The notes under the pieces are model-generated. The model was not told where the DNA came from, made no database searches, and was given only the letters and a program-made list of their open reading frames with translations. The position numbers were made by a program, and so were the translations under genes. 64,000 nucleotides of DNA, from assembly GCA_016793635.1 (NCBI GenBank), contig JAEUMD010000017.1, positions 1-64,000 of the forward strand. Reading direction: 5' to 3'. Shown in pieces: positions 33,708 to 42,371 of this stretch. The stretch comes from Hyphomicrobiaceae bacterium (lineage in GTDB: Bacteria; Pseudomonadota; Alphaproteobacteria; Rhizobiales; Hyphomicrobiaceae). Position 1 is the first letter of the stretch, and each line of letters starts with the position of its first letter.

Positions 33708-36142
33708 CACCTGCCCCCGCGCCGCATCGGTTGCAGCGGCGCCGGGGCGCCGCCCGACAGCGAGATCGACGCGACCACCTCAGGCTGCGGCGGACGCTGA
33801 GCCGACGTCTCGGGCTTGCGCGCGGCGGGCGCTGCTGGAGTCCCGCCTTGAAGCACTTTCAGCACTTCATCGCGCGGGCCGAACGCGCGCTGCCCACCCC
33901 GCTCGAGCACCAGCAAGAGATCGGCCTTGGCGACCGCCTGCATGCGATGCGAAACGAGGACGATGGTCTGCCCGCGCTGCCGGCAGCCATCGAGCGCGAG
34001 CGCGAGCGCTTCGTCTCCGGCACGGTCGAGATTGGAATTGGGCTCGTCGAGGACGATGAGCGACGGCGCGCCATACAGTGCCCGCGCCAAGCCGATGCGC
34101 TGGCGCTGGCCGGCGGAGAGATGATTGCCGAATGCGCCGAGCTGCGTCTGGTACCCTTGCGCAAGCCCGAGGATCATCTCGTGCGCGTGCGCCTCTTTCG
34201 CCGCCGCCACGATATCGGAATCGCTGGCCGCCGGATCGAAACGAGCGATGTTCTCCGCGACGGTGCCGGCGAACAGCTCGACACTCTGCGGCAGATAGCC
34301 GATGTGGCGGCCAAGCTCCTCGGGCGGCCACTGGTCGATGCGCGCACCGTCGATGCGCACTTCACCCATGGCCGCGGGCCAGATGCCGACCAGCACCCGT
34401 GCCAGCGACGACTTTCCCGATGCGCTCGGCCCGACGACCGCGAGCATCTGCCCGGCGCGCGCGGCAAAACCGACGCCGCTTACGATCGGCTGGCGCCCAT
34501 CCGGCGACGCAATGCCCAGCGCCGATACCTGCAAATTTCCCTTGGGAGTAGGCAGCGCCGTTCGCGCCGGCGGCACCGGCTGCTGCCGCAGCAAATCGCT
34601 GAGCTTTCCATAGCTCTCACGCGCTTTGATAAGCTGGCGCCAATGCCCGATAGCCTGCTCGACGGGAGCGAGCGCGCGGCCGAGAATGATGGTCGAGGCG
34701 ACGATGGCGCCCGCACTGATAAGGCCGTTGATGGCGAGCGCCGCACCGACCGCGAGCATCAGTGACTGCAACAGCAAGCGCAGCGATTTCGAAAGTGCCG
34801 ACATGCTGCCGAGCCGGTCGGCGGCGAGGATTTGCCAGGCCAGGCTTTCGCGGTTTGCCTGCTGCCAGCGCGAGCGATAGGCACCGAGCATTCCCATCGC
34901 AAGGATCGATTCCGCATTGCGCTGGCCCGTATCCGCAAGCTCGAAACTGCGGAAGGCGGCACGGCCGGACTCGAGCTGCGGGCCACGGCTGCGCACCTCG
35001 CTCAACACAGCGATAGCGAGCAGCAACGCGGCACCGAGGGTGGCAGCGACACCGAGCGTCCAATGCAGCATGAAGATCGCGCCGAGATAGATCGGCGTCC
35101 AAGGCGCGTCGAAGAGTGTCAGCGGACCCTGGCTGGCGAGGAACTGGCGCAAGGAGTCGAGCTCGCGCAGAGCGGGCGGAGTGGTTCCCTGCGTTCGGAC
35201 CGAGCGGCGTAGCGACGCCTCGAAGACACGATCACCGATGCGTCCGTCCACTTCCGCGCCGATGCGCGCGACGATGCGCGAGCGGACCAACTCGAGGAAG
35301 CCGATGATCGCATAGGCCGCCGCCGTCATGATCGACAGCACGACGAGCGTCGGCACGCTTCCCGAAGTCAGCACGCGGTCGTAGACCTGGAGCATGAACA
35401 GCGGGCCGGCGAGCATCAGAACGTTGATGACAAGCGAGAAGACACCCGCGGCCAGGAACGCGCGGCGGCTGGCCAGCAGCGCTTGCGCCAGCTCGGCTTT
35501 TGCGAGGCTCGGCTGACGCCCGGCGGGGGATGATGCGTCGTCCGAGCGCGACGGGTCGGGAAGCCGGGGCGCGCGTGACGAACCGGCGAGACCGGCCAGC
35601 AGCCGCCGTGCACCGGCGAACGGCGGGCGAAGAGAAGACAAAGCTGGATCGACAGGGGCTTCACCCTCGGGCGCGCTCGGAGCGGCAACGTCAGGACCAG
35701 GGAGGATCGCCTCGTTCAAAATGGGGGCGGCCAAACTCTCGGTCGCGGCAGTCGATGTCGCGACGTCGGACAGAGAAGCGGCGACCGGGGGCGGCGTGAC
35801 GTCGATTTCGGGGCTTGCTGGCAGCGCCGGAGGGCGCTTTTCGACGATGCGGCCACGCAAGCGCCTCTGCGGGGAACCGAGTTGCAGAGCCGCCCTATGC
35901 TCGACCTTGGAGGGGGCGGGCACGCAAGCCGGGGCCAGCAGGTCGTCCAAACCGTCCAATTCGTCAGCCCGCAACGCCGACAGCCGCTCGCGCGCCGCGA
36001 TCATGCGGTCGCGATCGTCATCTGGCCTCGGCAACGGTTGGCGGGCACGCTTCACAGTATTTCCAGGCTCTACGTGGCCGGGAACGTCCGGCTGGCGCAG
36101 ACCGGCCTCGAGCCGCCGGTCGCCCCGGAACATTGCGGCCAA
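33707..36142 (-). CDS. Type I secretion ABC transporter (PrtD-like) with long N-terminal extension
   Basis: Exporter with fused membrane and ATPase domains. The membrane domain starts near residue 220 (AELAQALLASRRAFLAAGVF). The ATPase has Walker A GPSASGKSS, signature LSAGQRQRIGLARAL, Walker B SLIVLDEPNSNLD and the H-loop SHR. There are 811 residues from the start at 36142, about 220 more than typical PrtD proteins. The extra N-terminus is Pro/Ala/Glu-rich and has no recognised fold. A downstream ATG exists at 36004; neither start has a clear ribosome site, so the extension could be shorter. Substrate unknown; transcribed with the HlyD partner. Confidence 0.9.
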   Translation of the reverse strand: MAAMFRGDRRLEAGLRQPDVPGHVEPGNTVKRARQPLPRPDDDRDRMIAARERLSALRADELDGLDDLLAPACVPAPSKVEHRAALQLGSPQRRLRGRIVEKRPPALPASPEIDVTPPPVAASLSDVATSTAATESLAAPILNEAILPGPDVAAPSAPEGEAPVDPALSSLRPPFAGARRLLAGLAGSSRAPRLPDPSRSDDASSPAGRQPSLAKAELAQALLASRRAFLAAGVFSLVINVLMLAGPLFMLQVYDRVLTSGSVPTLVVLSIMTAAAYAIIGFLELVRSRIVARIGAEVDGRIGDRVFEASLRRSVRTQGTTPPALRELDSLRQFLASQGPLTLFDAPWTPIYLGAIFMLHWTLGVAATLGAALLLAIAVLSEVRSRGPQLESGRAAFRSFELADTGQRNAESILAMGMLGAYRSRWQQANRESLAWQILAADRLGSMSALSKSLRLLLQSLMLAVGAALAINGLISAGAIVASTIILGRALAPVEQAIGHWRQLIKARESYGKLSDLLRQQPVPPARTALPTPKGNLQVSALGIASPDGRQPIVSGVGFAARAGQMLAVVGPSASGKSSLARVLVGIWPAAMGEVRIDGARIDQWPPEELGRHIGYLPQSVELFAGTVAENIARFDPAASDSDIVAAAKEAHAHEMILGLAQGYQTQLGAFGNHLSAGQRQRIGLARALYGAPSLIVLDEPNSNLDRAGDEALALALDGCRQRGQTIVLVSHRMQAVAKADLLLVLERGGQRAFGPRDEVLKVLQGGTPAAPAARKPETSAQRPPQPEVVASISLSGGAPAPLQPMRRGGR

Positions 36143-36286
36143 CAGCGTGAGAAATTGATTAAGCCGCAGACGATTACCGGACGCCGGATAACACGGCGGG
36201 CGAACTATCTTGTTTAGCGGAGTGTTAGTTTCGTCGTGTATTGTCGGAGCGAGGAAATGCTTGCCCGAGTTCAGGAGTTACTTGTC

Positions 36287-36682
36287 ATGCGTCTCAAATC
36301 ACTGCTTGCCGCACTGGCGGCTCTGGCGGCCGTACTGGTCTCGCTGCCGCACACGGCAGGCGCCGGCGTGTTCCATCGCGACCACCCGCCGCGCGGCTGG
36401 GGCGAGGCACGCGACGTCGTCCATCACATCTATTATCCGCGTTATCGCCACCGCTACTACGTGCACGCCACGACCGATCCGTACGCCTACCGCTACGAGC
36501 CGCGCGGGTACTACCCCTATTACAACTCGGGCTACTGGGTTCCGGCCAAGTGCTACCCGACTTGCCGCCCGCGCCTGAAGCTGCCGCCCTACTACAAGGC
36601 ATGGGGCGCCACCAAGCGGCGCTATCACCACCGCGCCTGGCACGCCCGTCACCACGGCCGTATCCGTCGCGGGCACTGGTGA
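36287..36682 (+). CDS. Exported Tyr/His/Arg-rich protein, 131 aa
   Basis: A signal peptide MRLKSLLAALAALAAVLVSL ends in PHTAGA. The mature protein is rich in Tyr, His, Arg and Pro: HHIYYPRYRHRYYVHATTDP, RYEPRGYYPYYNSGYWV. Two Cys lie in KCYPTCRP. The end is strongly basic (HHRAWHARHHGRIRRGHW). No family assigned; such proteins may bind metals or the cell surface. Start 36287 is chosen because AGGAG precedes it by 9 nt and it gives a clean signal peptide. A terminator follows. Confidence 0.72.
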   Translation: MRLKSLLAALAALAAVLVSLPHTAGAGVFHRDHPPRGWGEARDVVHHIYYPRYRHRYYVHATTDPYAYRYEPRGYYPYYNSGYWVPAKCYPTCRPRLKLPPYYKAWGATKRRYHHRAWHARHHGRIRRGHW

Positions 36683-36705
36683 TCGTCTCTCGATCCCGCT
36701 GAATT

Positions 36706-36740
36706 TCGGGCCGGGCGGTTCGCCGTTCCGGCCCGATTTG
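36706..36740 (+). terminator. Intrinsic terminator after the Tyr/His-rich protein gene
   Basis: TCGGGCCGG / CCGGCCCGA, 9 bp stem with an inner CGG/CCG pairing, followed by TTTG. 24 nt past the stop. Confidence 0.75.
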
Positions 36741-36900
36741 CGTTCCGTCATTGGCCGGGGCGGGCGATTGTGCGCTCCGTCACCGTTGCAGGGGCGCCGC
36801 GATGGCACCATGTCGAACTGTGGCACGGGATGCATCGGCCACAGCGGCGGGCCTCCGGCACAAGCCAGTCGCGGCCAATGAGAATTGAGGCGCAGGGCCG

Positions 36901-37323
36901 ATGAGATCCGAGAAGCGATTTCCGCGCCTGATCCCTGGCGACGAGCACGGGCCGTCCCGGCTGCTCGAGTTCCTGGCGCTTCACACGGGCATGGGCGCCG
37001 GCATCGGCATCTCGTTCGCCGCGCTGGCCGTGCTCACGGATTTCGCCGGCATCGGCACGCTAATGAAGGAGACTAGCGATCCGGTCATTCCGATGGTGCT
37101 GCTGTTCGCTTCGTTCGCGCTGACGTTCGCGAGCCTCAAGGTCGGCATCGCCGTGATGTCGCTTCCGCTCGATCCGCCGGACCGGGAGGAGGGACAGGAC
37201 AGCGCGGACGACGGCACGCCGCGCGAGCCGCCGGAACCGCCGTCGTTTCATGTGGCAGAGAAGAAACCGGAACCGGCGAAAGAACCCGAGGAACCGAACC
37301 GCCTGCTCGGCCGGCGCGAGTGA
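36901..37323 (+). CDS. Membrane protein of unknown function, 140 aa
   Basis: Not recognised. Two hydrophobic segments (AGIGISFAALAVLTDFAGIG and VIPMVLLFASFALTFASLKVG) lie in the first 90 residues, followed by a charged Pro/Glu/Lys-rich cytosolic tail (EEGQDSADDGTPREPPEPPS). Starts MRSEKRFPRLIPGDEHG. The ribosome site is weak (GAGGCGCAGGG). It precedes the convergent rlmB gene. The tail composition suggests a flexible linker or interaction region. Confidence 0.65.
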   Translation: MRSEKRFPRLIPGDEHGPSRLLEFLALHTGMGAGIGISFAALAVLTDFAGIGTLMKETSDPVIPMVLLFASFALTFASLKVGIAVMSLPLDPPDREEGQDSADDGTPREPPEPPSFHVAEKKPEPAKEPEEPNRLLGRRE

Positions 37324-37432
37324 CGGATTGCGGGCCTTCGCTCGGCCGCCACCCTCTAGATTGCTATCGACTTTGATGGACGCACGGTGGCTTCCGTCTC
37401 AGCCGTTGTCGCCCCGAATTCGACAGTCAGGC

Positions 37433-38284
37433 TCACGTCCCTGAGCGCCGCCGCATCGCCGCCAGATGCAGCGCAATCGCCGCAGCATTCGATACGTTGA
37501 GGCTCGCAAGCGTTCCGGCTGTGCCGATGCGGCAGATGAGATCGCACGTCTCTCGGGTCAACTGCCGGAGCCCCTTGCCCTCGGCCCCCAGCACGAACGC
37601 GACGGCACCGGCAAGTGGCGCGTCGTCGAGCAACGTCTCTCCCTCGCCATCGAGGCCGATCAGCGTGACGCCGGCCTCTTTCATGTCAGCCATAGCGCGC
37701 GCCAGGTTCTGCTCGAGCGCCACCGGCACGAGCTCCAGCGCGCCCGACGCTGATTTGGCGAGCGTACCGTTGAGCGGTGGGCTGTGCCGGCGCGTCGTGA
37801 CCAGCCCCGATGCCCCGAAGACGGCGGCGGAGCGCAGCACCGCGCCGACGTTGTGCGGGTCCGTCACCTGATCGAGCACCACCAGCGGCCCGCCCTGCGC
37901 TGCCTTCCCGACCAACTCTTCCAGCGACGGCTCCGGCAGCGGCTCGACGACCGCGAGGATGCCCTGATGGACCGTATCGGCGCCGAGCCGGTTGTCGAGG
38001 TCGCGTGGCCGCACCGGTTCCACGGTGAGATGGCGCGCGGCGATCTCCGCCTCGAGGCGTCGAGCTGCGTTCTCGGTCGCCAGCAGGCTGATGAAACGCC
38101 GCTCCGGATTGGCGAGTGCCGCAGCCACGGCATGGATGCCGAACAGCTCGACGCGACCTTCGTCCTCGGCCACTTTGGTGTGCCCGCCAGAGCGGTACGC
38201 ACCACCTGGACGCCGGCCGGCATCGCGCGACCCCAGACGCTTCGGCTTGAATGAACGGTGCTTCGGCGTATCGGCGGGGGACAT
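37433..38284 (-). CDS. rlmB: TrmH-family rRNA 2'-O-ribose methyltransferase (RlmB-like)
   Basis: SPOUT-fold methyltransferase that likely modifies a guanosine of 23S rRNA. The 283-residue protein has a basic N-terminus (SFKPKRLGSRDAGRRPGGAY) and a substrate-binding domain starting VELFGIHAVAAALANPERR. It has the three SPOUT motifs: LDQVTDPHNVGAVLRSA, FVLGAEGKGLR and LNVSNAAAI. Start 38284 (MSPADTPKHR) fits the family. It diverges from the PNKP-like gene across about 270 bp. Confidence 0.93.
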   Translation of the reverse strand: MSPADTPKHRSFKPKRLGSRDAGRRPGGAYRSGGHTKVAEDEGRVELFGIHAVAAALANPERRFISLLATENAARRLEAEIAARHLTVEPVRPRDLDNRLGADTVHQGILAVVEPLPEPSLEELVGKAAQGGPLVVLDQVTDPHNVGAVLRSAAVFGASGLVTTRRHSPPLNGTLAKSASGALELVPVALEQNLARAMADMKEAGVTLIGLDGEGETLLDDAPLAGAVAFVLGAEGKGLRQLTRETCDLICRIGTAGTLASLNVSNAAAIALHLAAMRRRSGT

Positions 38285-38556
38285 GGCGGGCCTTCTCGGC
38301 AACAGGAGGACGATGTCGGCGGAGTGGCCGAGCGATTCGACTGGCTCTAATACGGCCAGTCCGGAAAGGCCAGCCCGCCCCAAATTGCGCCCTGCCGGAC
38401 TCGATTGCAGTGGAGTTCGGACAACGCGGTATAGAGGTTTCGCGCCGGGTGGGGTATGCGGTCTGTTTGCGGTGCACAAAGAGCCGGGAGAAGCCCGCCC
38501 CCGCAATCGTTATAGACAGGAGCCATGACCAAACCGGAGGCTCGGCAGACGCGGAG

Positions 38557-39756
38557 ATGATCGTCAGGCTACCAAGCATCGCCTGTGTTCTCATGCACGG
38601 AACGGCGCACGCGCCGGTGCTCGATCTTGCGCGCCGCCTGTTCGCCGCCGACGAAATTCGCGACATGCACGATTTCGCGCACGAAGCCCTCATCGCGGAG
38701 GTCTCCAGCCGCGCCGCCGCCGGGCTGATGACGGCAATCGTCGAAGGCGGCTCGCCGGCTGGGGCGCACAGGCTGCGGGTGGCGCTCGCTTCGGCGGCGC
38801 GTGAAAACTATGTGCGCCGTTTCGGACTGGTGATGGCGGATGCGCTACGCAGCGAGCCAAAAATAGAATCGCGTCTGAAGATCGACGGCTACCGCGAGGT
38901 CCACGTGCTCGACGAGCAATGCGCCATGGACGCGATGCTCGAGCGCGAGCCGATGCCGACCGACCGCCGCGACATCACCGGTGCCTTCGACATCATCGGC
39001 GACGTGCACGGATGCGCGGACGAGCTCATCGCGTTGATGCAGCGGCTCGGATATCGCATCGATTGGCCGGAGGCGAATGCCGGCGCCGGAGACCTGCCGC
39101 ACATCACACCACCAGCGGGACGCCGTATCATTTTCGTCGGCGATCTCGTCGATCGTGGCCCGCGCTCTGCAGACGTGCTGCGCATCGTCCTCGCGATGTT
39201 CCGAGCCGGCTCCGCGCTACTCGTGCCGGGCAACCACGACATGAAGTTCCTCCGCTGGCTCGAGGGGCAGAAGGTGGCGATCACGCATGGCCTCGACGCG
39301 ACCATACGGTCGCTCGAGGGCGCGCCGGCCCAACTGCTGGAAGGTGTGCGCGCCATGCTCGGCGGGCTATGGAGCCACCTCTGGATCGATGGCGGCCGGC
39401 TTGCCGTCGCCCACGCCGGGATCATCGAGCCGATGCTCGGGCGGGCAACCCCACGCGTGCGCCACTTCTGCCTCTACGGCGATACGTCGGGCGAGAAGGA
39501 CACGAGCGGCCTGCCGATCCGCTACAATTGGGCGGCGACCTACGCGGGCGAGACCGCAATCGTCTACGGCCACACCCCGGTTGCAGACGCGGAATGGCAG
39601 AACAATACGCTGTGCATCGATACCGGCTGCTGTTTCGGGAAAAAGCTGACGGCACTGCGCTGGCCGGAACGGGAAGTTGTGAGCGAGCCGGCCCGGGCGA
39701 CCTACGCCCGGCTGATCCGCAGCCTTGGCCACCCGCCCGCGCGACAGCCGGCCTGA
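38557..39756 (+). CDS. PNKP-like metallophosphoesterase with a degenerate N-terminal kinase domain
   Basis: A 399-residue protein. Residues about 145-399 are a calcineurin-type phosphoesterase with FDIIGDVHGCADEL, FVGDLVDRGPRS, GNHDMK, VAHAGI and VYGHTPV; these match the phosphatase of bacterial polynucleotide kinase-phosphatase (Pnkp). Residues 1-140 align in layout with the Pnkp kinase domain, down to REPMPTDRRD before the phosphatase, but the P-loop is replaced by MHGTAHAPV and the usual VDATNV patch by IVEGGSPAG. So it probably dephosphorylates ends or nucleotides but cannot phosphorylate. There is no C-terminal ligase domain. The start at 38557 is poorly supported by a ribosome site. Confidence 0.75.
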   Translation: MIVRLPSIACVLMHGTAHAPVLDLARRLFAADEIRDMHDFAHEALIAEVSSRAAAGLMTAIVEGGSPAGAHRLRVALASAARENYVRRFGLVMADALRSEPKIESRLKIDGYREVHVLDEQCAMDAMLEREPMPTDRRDITGAFDIIGDVHGCADELIALMQRLGYRIDWPEANAGAGDLPHITPPAGRRIIFVGDLVDRGPRSADVLRIVLAMFRAGSALLVPGNHDMKFLRWLEGQKVAITHGLDATIRSLEGAPAQLLEGVRAMLGGLWSHLWIDGGRLAVAHAGIIEPMLGRATPRVRHFCLYGDTSGEKDTSGLPIRYNWAATYAGETAIVYGHTPVADAEWQNNTLCIDTGCCFGKKLTALRWPEREVVSEPARATYARLIRSLGHPPARQPA

Positions 39757-40084
39757 ACGCGCCGGGCAATCCCGCTCGCCACATACCTGAATTCGGATGG
39801 AGAACTGGGCCGGCACCCGATCGCGAGAGGAGAGCCAGCAGCAGTTTCGCGGATCGGTCGGCCAACGCGATTCATCAAAATCGGCAATTGCTCTCCCCAA
39901 AGCCCGCCTGGGGTGCGATTCATCTGACCGATCAGCCGCGCCAGAGGCGCTCACCGCCGTCGTGGCCATCCCACGGCAGGCACGCAGCGCCTGCACGGGG
40001 CCGTTCCGTGCCCAAAGTTCCGCCCCTGGACGGGCACGAAAATCGCTGTCACCGATGCAGCGATCCCCAGATGTGGTGGAAGCC
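39757..40084. other. Intergenic gap before the cupin gene
   Basis: About 330 bp. The frame of the cupin gene stays open back to 39797, so the cupin protein could start earlier, but this part shows no cupin resemblance. Nothing else is seen. Confidence 0.4.
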
Positions 40085-41038
40085 ATGCCCGATGCCCCAT
40101 CGTTGCCCATCTTCCGCGATTGGAGCCCGGCGCACACGGCCGGGTGGGCCAATTCCGCGCTCAGGATCGGGCATCGCCTGCATGAAGACCCGCTCTTCAG
40201 CCTCGACGCACTCGCCGACCTGATCGACCGCTACCCACGCGAGCATTACGCGCTGGTGCACATGGGCGCGCAAAAGGAACGGCGGCTTTGGCGCGAGGGC
40301 GAGATCAACGGCGTGCCCGGACGCGCCGTGGTCGAGGCCATCGCGCAGGGCCGCATGTGGCTGAACTTGCGCAACGTCAGCATGGTCGACCCGCGCTACC
40401 GCGAAGTTCTGGACCGTATCTTCGAAGAGGTCCGCCACAACGTACCGGGCTACGAGACCTACGCCCGCACTTGCGGCATCCTCATCTCCTCGCCCAACGC
40501 ACAGGTCTACTATCACATGGACCTTCCGGGCCAATCGCTCTGGCAGATGCACGGCAGGAAGCGCGTCTACCTCTATCCCGACCGCGCGCCGTTTCTCTCA
40601 GCCGAGCAGCTCGAGCGCATCGCCCTCTACGAGGTCGAAGTCGATATCCCCTATGAGCCCTGGTACGACCAGCACGCGACGGTTTTCGAGATCGGCGGCG
40701 GCGAGATGCTGCACTGGCCGCTCAATGCCCCGCATCGCGTAGAGAACCTCGACTGCCTCAATGTCTCGATGACCACGGAATACTGGACCGACCATATTCG
40801 CCGGCGGCAGATGCTCAACATGGCCAACGGCATCCTGCGCCACACGCTCGGCGTCGCGCCGAGTTCCGCCGCGACGTCCGGCCCTGGCTTCTGGGCCAAG
40901 GCCGCGTTGCAAGCCGGTGTTCGCCGCTCCGGCTTACTGAGGAAGGCGCGCAAGTCCCGCCGTCCAGTCGCATTCCGACTCGATCCGTCGCGGCCGGGCC
41001 ACGTCATCGACCTCGACCCCAGCGCGAGCCGGCCGTGA
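40085..41038 (+). CDS. Cupin/JmjC-like protein
   Basis: A 317-residue protein with a cupin_8/JmjC-like core. The metal motif is HMD (His144, Asp146) in QVYYHMDLPGQSLWQMHG, with later candidates His210 and His217 in MLHWPLNAPHRVENLD. Such proteins are Fe(II)/2-oxoglutarate hydroxylases or related binders. Upstream it has WSPAHTAGWANSALRIGHRL. The start at 40085 is a choice among in-frame ATGs (40055 is possible). Its stop overlaps the next gene's GTG start (GTGA), so the pair is translationally coupled. The substrate is unknown. Confidence 0.8.
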   Translation: MPDAPSLPIFRDWSPAHTAGWANSALRIGHRLHEDPLFSLDALADLIDRYPREHYALVHMGAQKERRLWREGEINGVPGRAVVEAIAQGRMWLNLRNVSMVDPRYREVLDRIFEEVRHNVPGYETYARTCGILISSPNAQVYYHMDLPGQSLWQMHGRKRVYLYPDRAPFLSAEQLERIALYEVEVDIPYEPWYDQHATVFEIGGGEMLHWPLNAPHRVENLDCLNVSMTTEYWTDHIRRRQMLNMANGILRHTLGVAPSSAATSGPGFWAKAALQAGVRRSGLLRKARKSRRPVAFRLDPSRPGHVIDLDPSASRP

Positions 41039-42249
41039 CGGCGCATCCCCGCTATGAGATCGCGCTCGAAACCGACGGCGCGGCGATATGCGCCAATATC
41101 GATGCCCTGGCCCGCGGCGGCACCGTCGCGCTGGCGTTCCAGACGAGCGACTGGCTGAGCACGCTTTTCAAGACGGTCGCTCCCGCGGCCTCGGCCACCC
41201 CACTCCTCGCGATCGCCCGAGAGCGGGTGAGCGGTCGGGTGGCGCTCGCGGCGCCATTGCTCGTGCGGCGCAGGGGGCGCATGAGCATCGCGGAACTCGC
41301 CGATCTCGATCTCTCCGATTACTGCGCTCCCCTGCTCGGCGATGCCGCGCCGCGTACGACTGATGAAGCACGACAGCTCGCGCACGCCGTCATCGCATCG
41401 CTCGACGGAGTCGACATGCTCCGCCTGCGCAAGATGCCGGCCACCGTCGAGGGCCTCCCAAATCCGTTCGCCTGTCTCGACGCCACGGCGCGAAGCAAGT
41501 TCAACGGCAACCGTCTCGTCGTCGAAACGAGCGTGGAAGCGTTTCTGGCGGCACGGGGCAAGAAATACCGCAAGGAGGCCGAACGCTCGCGACGCCGGCT
41601 CGAGGAGATGGGGCATGTCGTTATCGCCCGCGCGCGGTCCGACGACGAGATCGTCAATGCCTACGCCGCCATAGAGCGATGGCAGGAGCGCCGCCATCGC
41701 GATGCGGGCCATGACTACTGGCTCGACCGCCGCGAAGTTTCGGCCTTCTACCGCGATCTGGTCTTGAAGGAGCGCGAGCCGGCTCTCGCGTCGATCTACA
41801 CCATGCAGGTCGGCGGGACGCTCGTTGCAGCGCTGCTCGGCGTCACGCATCGTGGCACCTTCACCCTCCTCCGCATTGCCGACGCAGGCGAGGAATGGAG
41901 CCACTGCTCGCCGGGCCGCATGATCGTTCTCGGCGCGATGGGCGAGCTCATTCGAGAGGGGGCGCACGTTTTCGACATGGGGATCGGCGATTATCCCTTC
42001 AAACGCTGGATCGGCTGCGAGCCCCACCCGCTTTACGACCTCGACTTCGCCCGCACCTGGAGGGCCCGTCCGCACGTCGCCCTGGCACGGGCCGAGCGGG
42101 CGATCCGCGCCAACCCGCGCGCACTCGCCCTCGCCCGCCGCCTTGCGGGGCGGGGGCCCTCTCAGCGTGGCAAGCCGGGGAACGGAAGCGCCCGGCATGG
42201 AAACGCTGGGCCGGGCGACAGGGCGCCGCAGTCGGAAGCTGAGGAGTGA
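41035..42249 (+). CDS. FemAB/BioF2-like N-acyltransferase
   Basis: A 404-residue protein of the GNAT-type double-fold group (Acetyltransf_6). Segments include [20 protein letters not shown] near the start, [19 protein letters not shown] in the middle, and [40 protein letters not shown] near the end. The last 35 residues are Gly/Arg/Pro-rich. The family transfers amino-acyl or acyl groups in cell-wall or polysaccharide assembly. It starts at GTG overlapping the cupin gene stop, and hisS starts 122 bp downstream. Confidence 0.82.
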   Translation: MTAHPRYEIALETDGAAICANIDALARGGTVALAFQTSDWLSTLFKTVAPAASATPLLAIARERVSGRVALAAPLLVRRRGRMSIAELADLDLSDYCAPLLGDAAPRTTDEARQLAHAVIASLDGVDMLRLRKMPATVEGLPNPFACLDATARSKFNGNRLVVETSVEAFLAARGKKYRKEAERSRRRLEEMGHVVIARARSDDEIVNAYAAIERWQERRHRDAGHDYWLDRREVSAFYRDLVLKEREPALASIYTMQVGGTLVAALLGVTHRGTFTLLRIADAGEEWSHCSPGRMIVLGAMGELIREGAHVFDMGIGDYPFKRWIGCEPHPLYDLDFARTWRARPHVALARAERAIRANPRALALARRLAGRGPSQRGKPGNGSARHGNAGPGDRAPQSEAEE

Positions 42250-42371
42250 GAGAACCAGCCCCCTGGACGCCCCGGTCCGTGCGGCTTTCCCGGCAGGATA
42301 CGATCCGCTATAAGGCGGCCAAACCGGCGCTCCCTTCACGCGAGCGCGCAACGAGGCGCCCCTACCGAATC

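Noticed and set aside
38314-38375. tRNA-like sequence (GGCGGAGTGGCCGAGCGATT, then a CTGGC / GCCAG stem)
   Set aside because: It has a D-arm-like start and a stem, but the loop is 9 nt, and no T arm or matching acceptor stem follows. At most a relic.
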